64,000 nucleotides of DNA from Batillaria attramentaria (GCA_018292915.2 JACVVK020000286.1:314001-378000), one strand, 5' to 3'; counted from the first letter of the stretch, positions 11,901-26,337 are shown. The notes: a model not told the origin generated them from the sequence alone. Numbers and translations: made by a program.

Positions 11901-14900
11901 TCAATGTGTGCAGGACTCCCAAACCTCTGTGAAATTGTACGAGAACATTTTTTTTTTTTTTTTGGTCTAGATTGTTAAGTTTGCCAGGAGAATTGAAGGA
12001 TTCCTGTGTATTTTCCATAAAATTTTCTTATTCCCACTTGGAGCACTGGTGTGTGTTTATGTGGACAGCAAGTGGTTTTTGCCATTCATGGCAGTGCCTA
12101 GCGTGGCAGTGTTTCTTGGTTTTCACTTTTTTAGTGGATGGGTAGAAAAGCAAAAGTTAAAAGTTTTCCATCAGCTGTGAGAAAAAAATTCATTGCCGCG
12201 CTTCTTGATCCTTTGGTGTCAGATAATATAATGTTATGATCTTACCCTGTTTGAATGGCGCTGTGTCAGCATGGTAGTGCTAAAACGTGTTTCGTTGATT
12301 GTGTGTTCTGTGAATGTTTATAGGAGGGGGCCCTGGTGGAGGAGGAGGTGGAGGAGGAGGGATACTCAACCCTGCCATGACAGCTTCTGGTAGTGACGGC
12401 GTTGGTGGTCCCCATGTCAACCCTGTCGCACTCCAAGGGGGCCAGTACCACAACTCCAGCAACGAGAACGGCAACTGGGCCATGTTTGAAGACGATGAAA
12501 GTCACAGTAAGTTTGACAGTCAAATTGTGCTAACCATTTGGGAAGAACTGACTCAGACCATTCGCAGCAAGTACATGCATAAAGGTTTGGAGCCACACTC
12601 GTCTGAAAGAGTCAAACAAGTAGCCAGAAAATCTCTTCTGGCACAGCTAAGGAGCTTTCAGGGCGCAGAAAGAATGTCGTGGGACTGATCAGTGATAAAC
12701 CCTGTGGCCAGGTCTTTGCTGTAGACATAAAGTCATTGCCATGTGAATCTGTTGTACGATTCTTCAGTTTATTTATTCATTATCTGACATTGTCCAAGCC
12801 ATTCTTGCAAGTTGCATTGCATAGGTATTTTGTGCCGCACTGAATGTATTACATGTATTTCTCAGGGAATAGGTCAGTCTTCTAGTTCATTTGCAACGCT
12901 TGACTGTTTTGTGTTGCAGTGTTGATAGGTAATGGAATCAAGAAGTGGGAGTCGTCATTAGAACCGCCTGGCATGGACTCCTCATCTATCAGCTCTGAAG
13001 CAGAGAGTGTGGATGATGTGTGGACCATCACAGATGAGCAGAGGGAATACTACATCAAGCAGTTTGTGTCCATGCAGCCAGATCTGAATGGTGTCATCAC
13101 AGGTAAGGGTCGTGTGACCTTGTTTCACCACCACTTTCAGACACAGAACCGAACACAAGTGAAAGGGGCAGTGACATACAGTTTTCACAATTCGGTACAC
13201 CCGATTACGGAAAATACACCACACGAGTTTGTTGATTTTCGACCTCAAAACTGCAAGTTTTAACAAGCAGTTCTACGGTTGAAATCAACAAACGAGTGTG
13301 GTGTATTTTACATAATCGGGGGCGCTGAATTGGGAAAATTATTTATACCACATCCGTACCTGCATTTCTTTGTTTATACCATGTCCGTACCTGCATTTCT
13401 TTGATGTGAAAGCTGACGTTGGCAATCCAAATGCTTCACGCGGCATCTCTGACTGAGGTGCTTTACTTCACTTTGTCCATAGGCTTTGAGAAGTCAGCAG
13501 GTCCGTTTCGAAGCCTCCGTCTTAGTAGAGAACTGGAACTAGGCTTACGCTTGTTACAAACACAACCAATTGTGGATAAAATGCAGCAGAAGATCAACAG
13601 TTTCACGTCAAGCAGCTGGCAAAGCTCCTTCGTCCCCATTCCCGTACGAAGTCGTATCACGTCATGTCGTGACCTAAATTATTTTGTAGTCGCTTTTCGC
13701 GTCAAATCATGACTTTAAATCCTTTAGCCAGAACACGCTGCTGGAACATTGCTGGGGGTAGTGCATGTGCACTCTTTAGGTACAGCCATAATTCACGTGT
13801 GTTTGCGATGGGTACAATGTTAAACCACGCGTAGTGAATGATGGATTTTTAAACCATGACTTGTAGTAGTTGTAGAGTACAAATGCTTTTGTAGTTGTAG
13901 AGTATAAAATGCTTTACTTGCCACTGCTTGTAGTGCACTGATTGCTGTAACATTGTTTAGTTAGTTTAGTCCTCTTTATTCCCTGGGGAACATAGGGCTG
14001 CAACCACACTCCGCCAGCGCACTCGGTTCTGGGACGCCCTCTTTAGTTCGGCCCACGTCGTTCTGGCGGCCTTGGCTTCAGCGTCCGTACTCCTCCGCCA
14101 GGTCTGCTTCGGTCGGCCCACTTTGCGCTTTCCCTGGGGGTTCCAATCAAGGGACTGCCTGGTGACATTTGATGTTGGCTTTCGCAAAGTGTGTCCGATC
14201 CATCCCCATTTCCTTTTCTTGATCTCCTGCTCGATGGGGACCTGTCTTGTTCGCTCCCAGAGGTCTTGGTTGGTGATCACCAGTGGGTATCTGATGGTGA
14301 GAATGTTGCGGAGGCATCTGTTGATGAAGGTTTGCAGCCTGTGGGAGCCTGTCTTGGTGGTGCGCCATGTCTCCGAGCCATAGAGTAGGACCGACTTCAC
14401 ATTTGAGTTGAAGATCCGGATCTTGTTTTGCAGGGATAGGGCTGTGGATCTCCAGATGGGGCGCAGAGTGCGAAAGGCATGTCTGGCTTTGTTGGTGCGG
14501 CTCTTGATGTCTTCGTCCGTTCCTCCATCCTTGCTGACAACGCTGCCGAGGTAGATGAACTTGTCCACCTCTTTGATGTCTTCCTGGTGCAGCTGGATGG
14601 GGTCGTGCTGTTTGTGGTTGACTCTCATGACTTCGGTCTTGCTGATGTTGATCTTGAGGCCGGTCTTCTCAGCTTCTTCGGCGACTCTGTTCAGCTTCTC
14701 CTGCGCATCTTGTTGCTTGTGGGAGAGGAGGGCGATGTCGTCCGCGAAATCCAGGTCCTCGAGCTGTTTGCTGAAGGTCCACTGGATCCCTGTCCTCTTA
14801 CCGTCGGTGGCTTGCCTCATGACCCAGTCGACCACCATCAGGAAGATTGTGGGTGAGAGGATGCAGCCTTGACGAACGCCGGTCCGTACTGTGAATGGTT

Positions 14901-17900
14901 CTGTCAGTTTCCCGTCGTGGATTACCTGGCAGGTGGCATCTTCGTACAGCTGTCGGATGATGTTGACAAACTTTGGTGGAAAACCGTAGTGAGACATCAG
15001 CTTCCAGATGACCTCCCTGTCAACACTGTCGAACGCCTTCTGGAAGTCAACGAAGGTGCTGTACAGGGGGGTCTGCCACTCCAGGGACTGCTCGATGATG
15101 ATCCTCATCGTGGCTATGTGATCAGTGCAGGATCGGTCGTTGCGGAATCCTGCCTGTTCCTCCCGGAGTGTCTTGTCCAGCGCGGTCTTCAGCCTCTCCA
15201 GGATGATCCTGGTGAGAACCTTCCCTGGTATGGACAAGAGCATGATGCCTCGCCAGTTGCTACAGGATGAGAGGTCCCCTTTCTTTGGCAGCTTTACCAG
15301 GTGTCCCTTCTTCCAGTCTTGTGGCACGCTCTCGCTCTCCCAGATCTTCCTCAGGAGCGGGTGCAGCATGTCGGTGGAGGTTTGGATGTCGGCCTTGAGG
15401 GCTTCTGGTGGTATGCCGTCGGGGCCTGCTGCTTTGCCAGACTTGAGGGACTTGATGGCTTTGATGATCTCGGTCTTGGTAGGGGGGTTGGTGCTGATGT
15501 CGAGTAGCTGGGCTGCCGGTGGTATGTCTGGTGGGACTGGTGGTGGAGGCCTGTTGAGCGTTTCCTTAAAGTGTTCAGCCCACCTTGTCCTTTGGTCTTC
15601 CTCTTTGGTGATGATTTGTCCGTTCTTGTCTTTGACTGGTCTGGTGGGGTTGTTATTTTTCCCAGAGAGTGTCCTTGTTATTTCGTAGAGCCGTTTCATG
15701 TTCCGTTGTCCTGCTGCTGTTTCTGCTTCTTCTGTGAGGTCGTTGATGAAGTTCCTCTTGTCGTTCCTTGCGCTCCTCTTGACCTGCCGGTTGACGTCCC
15801 AGAATTGAGCCTGCAGGTCGCGCTTGTCGTCTTGGTCGTCAGTGTGGTTGATCAGGTCTTTCAGGCGTTTCCTCTCTGTGATGAGGTCCCAGGTGTCAGA
15901 TGTAAGCCACTCTTTGTGTTGTCTCGTCTTCTTTCCCAGCACTTCCCTGCATGTTGCTGTCCAGGTTTCTCGCAGGTCGTGCCAGTGCTCCTCGATTGTC
16001 TCTTCAGGTAGTGTGCCGAGAGCGCTGAATCTGTTCCTCAGCTCACATCTGAAGGCGTTGGTCTTGACGCTCTCCTTCAGACTGTGCACGTTGTACTTGT
16101 GGGATGGTCTGTCCGCCTGGTCTCTGTAGGCCTTCAGCTTGATCTTGATCGCTGCAATGACGAGGTGATGGTCTGAGGCTGCATCAGCTCCCCGCTTTGC
16201 TCGGACGTCCAGCAAGCTTCTTCGCCACTTCCTGCCGATGGTGATGTGGTCGATCTGGTTTACAGTTCTTCCGTCCGGTGATGTCCAGGTGGTTTTGTGG
16301 ATGGTCTTGTGGGGGAATATGGTGCCTCCGATGACCAGGTCGTTGGTGGTGCAGAATTCTGTGAAGAGCTCTCCGTTCTCGTTCTGTGTCCCTGTTCCGT
16401 GTTTGCCCATGATGAGTTCTCTGTCTGTGTTGTCGGTGCCCACTTTGGCGTTGAGGTCTCCCATGAGGATCTTCAGGTCTCTTCTCGGTGCTTTGTCGAG
16501 GACGGCTTGGAGCTGCTCGTAAAAGTTCTCCTTTTCTTCCTCATCGGCCATGTTGGTGGGAGCGTAGCACTGGAGGATGGTGACTTTCCTGCCCTTTGAG
16601 TTGAATCTGGCGCTCAGGATCCTTGGTGACACTGGTTCCCAGGACAATAGTGCTTGTGTTGCTTCAGGTGTCATCAGCAACGCTACTCCGTGCATGTGTG
16701 GTTGGCCGTCTTCGTGTCCGGAGTAGAGGATGGTGTCTCCGGAGGTGAGTCGAGTGCGTCCTGTTCCTGTCCATCTTGTCTCACATAGGCCGAGCAGCTT
16801 CAGATTGTATCTATGCATTTCTTGACTCACTTGTGCTGTCTTTCCTGTTTCGTATAGGGTTCGGATGTTCCAGGTCCCTATCCTGGCTTTGGTCTTGGCT
16901 GTCAGAAGAGTAGTCGGCGCACTGGCTTCCCGAGGGCTTTCACCAGCTCGCGTCATGGGCTCTACTAGAGAGGACTCTTCCTGGACCAAGTTGCGTTGTA
17001 GATCTGTGGTTGTAGTTTCTGTAACAGGTTTTGTTTTTAAAGAGTTGGGTTGTTAGCCCTACTCAAACCCCCAACCTGGAGGACCAGTGAGTGCGCTTCG
17101 TCTGGCCTCTACCCTTCGACCTGTCCAGCATGGGTGGCCCTACCAGGAGACGAATCTCCCGCCGGCATAGCTCTCGGGGTCATGGAGACACGCAAGCCCC
17201 ATCTCCAACGGCAAGGATGCACTCATCGATGGGGGCTGTAACATTGAGACATCATAAATTATAAATTATGACCAGCTCTCAAATCAACATTATCCATAAT
17301 ATTAATAATGAAGGAGTAGTTCTTTCACTTATTCATGCCAAAGCTTCAAAACAGACTAGCATTTCTGCGGTAAATTATACAAAATGTCAACTGTGTTTGT
17401 ACCTTTGTGTCTGCAGGTCCAGTGGCAAAAAATTTCTTTGAGAAATCCAAACTGCCAGTTGTTGAGTTGTCAAAAATCTGGTAAGTTCTATGCATCTATC
17501 TCACATTTCAGATCAGTGTTCTACAGTTTGCTGAATTCATGAGAGTTTGTACAATAGTTGCTAGATAAGAATTTCAGGGCTGTAAAAATGCACTCATCCC
17601 ATGCAGGTAGAAAATGTTGAAGTCACGTTTCTACTTATTCATGTGAGAAATTAAGATTTTTAGCCCATGGGGCCAAAGCTGGCTTATAAGGGGAATGTTA
17701 ATTCTGTTTTGTTTTTTGTACCAGAAGAGGAGAACTCTTATTTGCGCGGCTGAGTAGTAAGGTTACAGCGTAAGTCAGGGACCTGCTTATCGACTGCTGG
17801 TTTTCTTCCACAGGCAACTCTCAGACTTGAATCGTGATGGAGCATTATCTGTAGAGGAGTTCTGTATCGCCATGCACTTGGTTGTCTTACGTCGCAATGA

Positions 17901-20900
17901 CATTGAGCTTCCAGACCATTTGCCCATCTCACTGATGCCATATTCTACTCTTAGTGGTGAGTATAGGCGCTGGAATTTGATGTGAAGAGGAGTTGCAGAT
18001 TGGTTGTTCAGTCGCCTTCAGTGTAATCCGTAAAATAGCTGTCCTGTTTTGTAAATTCACTGGAAGTGACCTGCATTTCTGGAATCTTTAATACCGGTAC
18101 ATGTACTTGAGGCTGTCTTTCCTGGCTCAGTGTTCCCTGCGATTCGAAAATAGGGTCCTTGGGACCTTGCCTCTATATTTTTGAGGGTCCTTTTGTAAAT
18201 TTGACCATTCATCAGATTCTGTTACGCTGGCTCGGCGGAAATGCAATGCTTCAGGTATCCGCTGCTAGTCAGGGGTTACAGATCACTTTTTATTCGCCGG
18301 GTTTCTGGGAGAGAGTTGGAAAAATTCTGTCACTGCGCAACGAAAAATGTGCGTGCGTGTGACACGCTGTTTTCAAATTTGTGCGTCAATTTAAGAGTTT
18401 TGTGCGTACAAATACACACACCTGTGGGTAATCGGGAACATTGTAGCTGGTGCTAAGAATTTGTGCTAGCTTTTTTAATCTGTCTGGCATCACCCTGATG
18501 GGGTGGAAATCAGCACTAATAGGAAGCAGTGAGCAGTGAACATAAGTGAACTAAATGTCTGTTTTAATTTGTTTCAGATGAGCCATTTGCTGCAGATCTG
18601 CCACCTGGCAGTACGCTAAAGCGAGCAACACCCCCATCCCCCCAAGCCAACCAGGTAAGTAGTCATGCCAACTGAGGTACTTCCAGATTTTTTTTGATTT
18701 TTTTTTTTAACATGAAGAACACAGCGTATATGTTGTATGTCTTTTCTGCTCATTCCTAATTTACACCTATCTGTTTTGAGTTTACGATTTTGTTTCTAGT
18801 CACTCTGTTTTGATTTCTGGCTGTTGTAGTGGACTGCCAACTTCGTGCAAGAGTCGCCAGGCTCAAGCGGAGTGCCGTCCCCTGCACACCTTGTTAACTT
18901 TGATTACGCTAAACCCAGTGTTGATGCCGTGAGTGGACTTTCTGCTCCTTTTATCAGTCGTAGGAAAGTGAAGGGTGGTCTTATAGTTTGCAGGGAAAAT
19001 GCTTACGTTTCTTTGAGTTTACTGCTTTTGTTTTCTGACTGTTTTTCTGACTTGTGGAGGTTAGTAAGGTACGTAATCTCGGTGGTTCAGATAGATTTTG
19101 TAGAGATGACCTGTAAAAACCCTTCAAGTCTCTGTGCTTTTAAATAATTTCATACTTGTAAATTTGACACAAAAAAATAACGTCAGAATCACTTGCAGTT
19201 TTGGTAAGATATGACAGAGAGTGCATGTCACCTTGACCTTCACTCATTTCAGGACTCAAAGATCGTCCACCCAGTCCCTGTGCGAGCATCGCCTGATAGT
19301 CACCCCTTGCCACCTGAGGGGTTTGACCGCGGTAGGGCTTTGTCAGGTATTTGGCTTGCCGCCTGGTGATGGATGGTGTATCACTAACTGCCTGTCGCTC
19401 TCAGCGCTTAGTTCTATCTTCACCATCTGTAATGGGGCAGTGCTGCTCTGGGTGATGTCGGACAAAGATAATTACACACACGTATGCACACACACACGTG
19501 TATACCTACATATATACGTGAAATTAGTGTAATCCCAGCGGATTCTTTTTGTTTTATTGCACTAAGTTGACTTTTATTTTTACATCCCAGTTGAAAAAAA
19601 AAAAGAACAAACATGAACATCCAATGCAAGGGACATCATTTCATGTCATGTACACACTTTCCTTTGCCTTAGAAAAAAGTAAATTTGATTTACTTGTCCT
19701 ACAGTGACATTAGAAATCTAGTAGAATAACTTTTACCTCCCCCCTCCCCACCACCACCAAAATCAAATTTAGTATTTTGTCAGAGATGAGTGCTTTTGGT
19801 TTTTTAGTGTCAGGTGGTTCATGTATTGCAAACTTCTGCATTTAAGTTTACAGACCAAAGTTTCTTACCTCCTTTCATGTGCTGTGTAGGGTTTTAAAAT
19901 ACATGTATCAGTTACAGTGTCCTTCACAACATTTTGAGGTTAAGTTCACACCCACCCACACACATCTAATTTGTCTGACATCTCTCTCTCTCTCTCTCCC
20001 TCTCCCTCTGCCTCTCTCTCATATCGACTCTTCCATAGAAGACAGTGTTTGGTGTGACTGTAACTTAGTGTAAGTTTGAATTAATTTTGCATCATGGCCA
20101 TGTAGTTGAATAACTTCTTGCATGGTTGAAATCATAACACAGTGCAGTGGAAAATAAACAAAACCAAAAAAGTCACCACCTAACCTAACATGTTTCTACA
20201 TGTTTGGCTGTAAAGTGAATATTTTTCTAAGCCTTGGAACATAATTATGTGCCTGATTGGTCTCGACCATCTTATTTTGAATTATGTACTGCTGTGTAAT
20301 GCAGTGATGTGTAGCAAGTGTTTAAGCTGACGTGCAAACGTAGGAGTTTTCCTTCGTTTAGTAGTTGGTCAAACAAATGTAATAATAATAATAATAATAA
20401 TAATGAGTATTGTATAGGCGCTTTACCCAATTTCATGAATCGGCTCAAAGCGCTGCGAACTGAACCCGACACGCACGCTCACGTGGATCACACGCATTCT
20501 CTCACACACTTGACATAAACACATTACAATCACGTGGTGCGAAGGGTCAGCTCAGCTATTTAAATTTCGGAATTTAGATTAGAATTTATGTAGAATGTTT
20601 ATGTTTCATGTAGAAACTCCGCTGTGACTTGGGACGCTCCTTTTCATTTTCTGTCTTCAAGACTTTTGTCTTTTACAGTTGTATTTTTCTTTGTTTCTTA
20701 TTCACGTTTTCTCTCCAGCTTTGGTTTAGCTGTTGTATAATAAGCGGACATCACTGTGAACACACATATATATTGTAATGGGTGCCGTCAGCATGATGAG
20801 TGCATGACATCAGTTTGGTTTTGTCTGGCTCATCAGTTGTATGAAGTGTTGCTAGTCTCAGTACCTGTACCGTCTGAATGGAAAATGCTGCTGCTATGCA

Positions 20901-23900
20901 TGAAATTACTTTTGTTTGTCAGAGCTTTAAAAAACAAAAAGCGTCACAAAATTAAGTCTGTACAGTTCTTTGGTGGCATTTCTCTAGAAATAAAATGCTG
21001 ACACCACCATTTCTGTGTGCCAGCCATATCTTCTTGACACATCGGCAGCTTCTGTAAATTCTTTCACATTTATCACTAAATGTATATAGTGTCTCATTCC
21101 GTTTCTTTTCTTTTCCACTCTCAGGAGAATTGTTTGGGCTGCCTTCCCCAGCCACCAGCTTTTGTGTCGTTGTGCATGCGTCTTTGCTTGTATTTTCTTT
21201 TTCCATTTCACCAGTCTGGGCAGGCCCTTTCCTCTTTGAGAGATTGATATGGGGCATTTGACATGCACACTTACCTGCTGTGCATTTTCATTTTTACGTG
21301 GACAAAAGTAAACTCTTGGATATTGAAACAGTTTGAGGGACCTCCTTACCATTTCATTGTGGTTGGTCTGTTTTCAGTAACAAAATCCTGCTCGGTAAGG
21401 ATACTGAGACTGACACATACATGTATGATGAAGAAATTGCGAATACGTTTGGGCCTGTTGATGAGAGAAACTGTTTATGAAAAGCGAAGACAAGCGGCAA
21501 CCTTTTAGAGGGTGGTCTCAAGACTAAGAGACTTGGTCATAATGAGGGGATGGTTGGTGGGTCATAGATGAAGAAACTTACCCCTTCTTTTACGAGTGAA
21601 AAGACAAATGAAAGATATAAGAACAGTAGGTATTTTTCCTTGTTTATGATTAATGATGCACTTTGATGCAGATTAATTTGAAACCGGTCAAGAGTATTGA
21701 TGTGAATATTTCAACTGAACTGATTCAGGTTTCTGCCATAGTAACAGTCTGCTAGTTCGATGTACAGTATACAGCTCGCGTGTCTCATATGTTTGAGTTT
21801 GCACTTTAAATGTGATCAGCAGAGCTGCTGGCATACCACATGCAAATAGACACTTCTTGGCATGTTAAATCCTAGACAAACAGTCCATGTGGTCAAAGAA
21901 AGGTGGTGACAATAAATGTGATGTCAAAAGAGTTGGCCCAATGTCAGAGACGAGCGAGGTAATGTTCACAAAGCTACACGCCATATACCTGAAGTTTATG
22001 GCGTGTAGCTTTGTGAACATTACCTCGCTCGTATACCTGAAGTTTAGATCTCTATGTACTCAGCCAGCGGGGTAGGTAAGTTTGTCTTTGGTTTTGAGAC
22101 GTCAGGCCTGTTTCTGAAATCAACAACTACAACTACAACAAAAAACCCACTGTCTGACCGCATTTATATGTAAAGGACTGCAATGAAAGAATTTGAAACT
22201 GAAATTACTGTTGCCAGCAGCTCTGTTGATGCTAAGCCTCTGGCCTGACTGTGGTGTATGTATTTTTGGGTTTGCCTGTTTCCAGATTCTGCTGTGCCCC
22301 CATCGCATGATCGTGTAGCGTCCAGTGAGGAGCTGGGGGTTGGCCCCAAACAGCGCTCTCTCACCGAGTCCCACCCCCACCCGCCTCCCCCTCTCCCCAC
22401 TGACATGCCAAGCCCGAGCGACAGCCCCAGCCCCGCCTCGTCCAAATATAGTGCTAACATTCAGGGCAGGCCACGCCCAATTCCCAAGAAACCTAATGCA
22501 GGTACAACACCATTATCAGGTTTTGCTTGTAAAGTGTACATACCATAACTTCAGTGTACAGGTGCATACTAGCACTTAAACGAGTTGAGAGTCTGCTTAC
22601 AGAGGCGGAATGGATTATGAACATCGTAGCTTGATCATTAAACTAGGGCATTTATCGATATTATTGATAGGCTATAATGAGTCAATTCTGAGGCCAGTGA
22701 ATTTGCTTCACATTTCCATTTTCCGCATTTAGCTGATTTACAGAGATATCAGGGGAGGGCACCTGCATGCTCTGCTTCAATGAGGAGTGCCAAACGTTTC
22801 ACTGTAAATGTCAAGTTCAGATTCATGTTTTATCAGTGATTTCATCTGTGTTGGTACATAACAGTTAAAATGCAGGAAATGGATGAGTGATTCATGGAAA
22901 ATTTCCTGGTTTGCAGGAAACCATACATGCCAATGGCTGGTATCTGTAGTCAGTTTCACACTGTGGACATTCAGACAAAATTGTTTCCTCAGATTCGACT
23001 TTGGCCAAAACAGTGCTCCCTTTTTTGTAGTGTGCTCGCCCTTTCGGTACAGTGTAAGTTAATTGAGATGTGATTTTTCTGGTATTTTATCTCCGCAAGA
23101 GGACTAGGACATAAATTTATGATGGTAAGGTTTGGTACATTTCCATAATGACTGTTAATACAAAGTGATTTTAACTTGCTGGTCCCATCGTACAGTGGGT
23201 TGAAAAAAAAAAAAAGGAAGACTGGAGGAATTTGTCAAGACAGTTGTAATTGTCGTAACTGAATGCTTTCTCAAATTCTTTTTGAGAGAATGTTAGAGTT
23301 TTCACAACTTTATGGAGTGTTTCACCATTGGCACAAGACTCAATGTTTAAAAAGTGGCTCAAATTTTCCCTGTGTGCACCAGTTTGTCACATCACAAAAA
23401 GCAGATTTGTCTCGTCTTGATGTTGTGGTGCATGAATTGGTGTACTGTATTCTAATTTACCAAAAAGTGTAAGTGCTTGCAGTGTGGCTGTGAGATTCCA
23501 ACTGGCCACTGTGGATGTCTTGTAGGTCGGCTATGTCAGTGTTAATATAACAAAAAAGATGCACTCCAACACCCTTTTTGCTTTTTGTAATTCGTGTCTG
23601 CCTTATCAGTACACCACCATTACGTCATGCACTACACTTGTATAATGTCAGATCGTGCTGGCGTGGCATTGTATCAAAATGCATACAAGCCTCCTGCAGA
23701 ACACCATTTTTTTTCTTCTGTTTTTGTTTTGTTATTAACCCCTTACAATTGGTAAAGGTTGAGACTGTCAAATTGTTTGAGAGAAGCTTGGGTGCCATCT
23801 TCTTCAGATCTAATTCTGCTTTACTTTTCAAGGCAAATATTTATGTGCAAACAAGCACTGTAAAGGTGGTGTGCTGAATGCAGTTTATATCACATGTGTA

Positions 23901-26288
23901 TAGTACAGTATTGGTTTGATTTGCCAGGTGTAGTGTTGATACAGCTAGGGGTTAGTTCTACCCCAGTAGAAAGTGTGGTTCACAGATGTGTTTTTCGTGG
24001 TGTTGTGGATAATTGATTTTGCTGAGGGTTTCACACCTGTTGGTTAGTGCAGTGTTGTAGATATAGTTTTCTTACAGACTTCAGGTTGCAAAACTCCTAT
24101 ATCCTTTTTTTTTTTCTTTCTTTTTTTTTTGGGTTTGTTTTGCCCCTGTAATCTTGAGAAAAGTTTCAAATGATAAGGTGTTTAAAACAGCTGGAAAGGA
24201 ACAAAGTTGAAGGAATTTGTTCACTATGGCTGCCCACAGTTCCCATGGTTTCAAGAGGTCAGCTGCAACCCCCTCCCCCATCCAGCCAGTTAGGAGAAGA
24301 CGGGGGAGTATCTGGAAGCGGGGATCCTGCTGCAGCTTCTCTCCCTCCCTCCCAGGGACCCCCCACCCCTCCTCCGCGGCCCCAGATGCACGGTCGCAGC
24401 ATGTCGGTGGACCTCAAACCAGGTGAGGACAAGGGTAACTTTCTCATGGCTGTATTTCACATTATCAGTGAAGTCTGGTGACATCGTAATTCAAGATTCC
24501 TTAAGCAAAAAAATGCGATATTGAGTCTGCCTGTATTGTGTAAATACAGTATGGTAATTGAAGATGCATGTCATTGTGAAGATTGGAAGATTATTCATAT
24601 TGGAAATTGAGCTCATTCCAGATATGGCACTGTTTGTCAGGGAGTGTTTAATTATCAACTTGCACATTTTGAAAGTCCACTGTATTGCCACTCACTGCCA
24701 TTGTTTTCGGCTTGCAGGAACTGTCCCCTCCTCAGTGCTGCCACCTGCCGTGCCACCACGTGTACAGCCAAAAGATGTAAGTGCCAAGATGTGTTTACTG
24801 CAGTTCTTGCATACCCTCCGCATATCGGCAAACTGCTTGTGTATATGGCACTTACCATTGCACTTTCAAGGTTTGGTGTGGATGCTTTTTCATTCTCTCT
24901 TCTCATTCTGTTTTCCCTGGGGGACTGTAGCTGCCCAGAGCATTTTCATTTGATTCATATGCTCCTCACTTGTTCATTTGGAGTTATTTTTTGATGAGTT
25001 GTGAGTACATGTATCAGGATGAAGCAGAATATGCAGACGCCTACGTTGATAAAACCTGATGGAGTATGTTTGCCACAGTGTACAGGATGTTTAAATACAG
25101 ATTGCACACACGGAACCATGAAATGTGGCTGCTATCCAAGTGACCACTTCATTGATTGTAAATCAGCTTATACAGGAAGTAACTGACATACGAGATGAGT
25201 GCTGTCTATGGAATGTATACCCCCAATTTTTTTAATATTTTATTTTAATTTTGGGTGTGACATTGATTGTTCAGACCAGAAAGTGGCGCATGTTGTACTC
25301 AACCGTGGCAGGTGGGGGAGAAAAAAAACAAAAAACTGCTGGTGATTAAAATTATAAATTTACCCACAGTTGCAACTACAGTAAAGCAAAGTCGATTTTC
25401 AGTGTCATAGCAATTCAAAGACACTTTGCGAGTTTTCCGATCCACCCCTTCAGAATCGTAACTGTGAGAGGTGGGTTCGTCACCCAGAGAAAGAGTGAGT
25501 TCCCACAGCTACTTCCGAGTCTGAATTCGGTGAATCATTGTTCAAAGCTGCCATCTATTCATGAAGTGCACCAAATCAAAAGCAAACTAGCATTGACAGC
25601 AGGAACGCCTCCTGGTGGTGGTGGTTGTTGACTTGTAACTTTTTTAACTTTGAAGTTTGGCTTGTAAGTTTTCTAGTTTGGCTGGTAAAAAATTGGAGTC
25701 ACTAGCCAAGGGGCTAGTGTGAACAAAAATCAGACTTTCAGGGCTGTTGTTGTTTAATGTATGTGCAGATCCCTTTGACACACAAGTCGTCTGAACCTGG
25801 TGCCTCTGCTGAGGTAAGCCTGTTTCTGATCAGAGCACTACATGAGTGCGTTAGTTGACTGGCCTTACCCACAGTACTTGCGATGAGTGATGCCAGAATT
25901 TAATTTTGTCCAATATGGTCATGATAGTTTTGTAGTTTGCGATCTGGAATTTGCATGGTCGGCATGCCAGTATTTGGCTTAAAATGTTACATTGGGTACA
26001 TTCATTGATCACATGCAAACTACTCTATCTCCCAAAACACTTTGCCATCATTACATCACCTCTATCAGGCTCTCCCCACCTCCCATTCCCTCTTTTAACA
26101 TCATACTGTATACTGCTTATGTCTGCACGCAGTGTATGTACAGTTGCTGAATGAATTTTAAAAAAGAAAAGTGTTACCAGTTGTTTCTCCGTTGGTTGGG
26201 TTTTTGTGTGCTTTCTTTTGGGTTTTTTGGCTCCCTTGTGTAACAATGGGAGTCTATGTATTAACCCTCTGTCGTCTGTCTGTCTGTC

Positions 26289-26337
<49 letters not shown>

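Larger units (their letters stand above)
12920..17956 (+). other. REPS1: REPS1 exons 8-10: second EH domain, split by a LINE insertion
   Basis: Exons 12920-13102, 17417-17480 and 17814-17956 encode the second EH domain, from [16 protein letters not shown] through [20 protein letters not shown] to the EF-hand loop [13 protein letters not shown]. The Asp/Asn ligand positions of the calcium loop (D-x-N-x-D) are intact. The intron between the first two exons contains the 3.3-kb antisense LINE, and the phases still join (1 to 1, then 2 to 2), so the insertion does not break the gene. Confidence 0.9.

Noticed and set aside
14479..16599. Several 90-187-codon frames on the plus strand inside the LINE
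   Set aside because: All are antisense to the intact endonuclease/reverse-transcriptase ORF and have no homology that I recognise.
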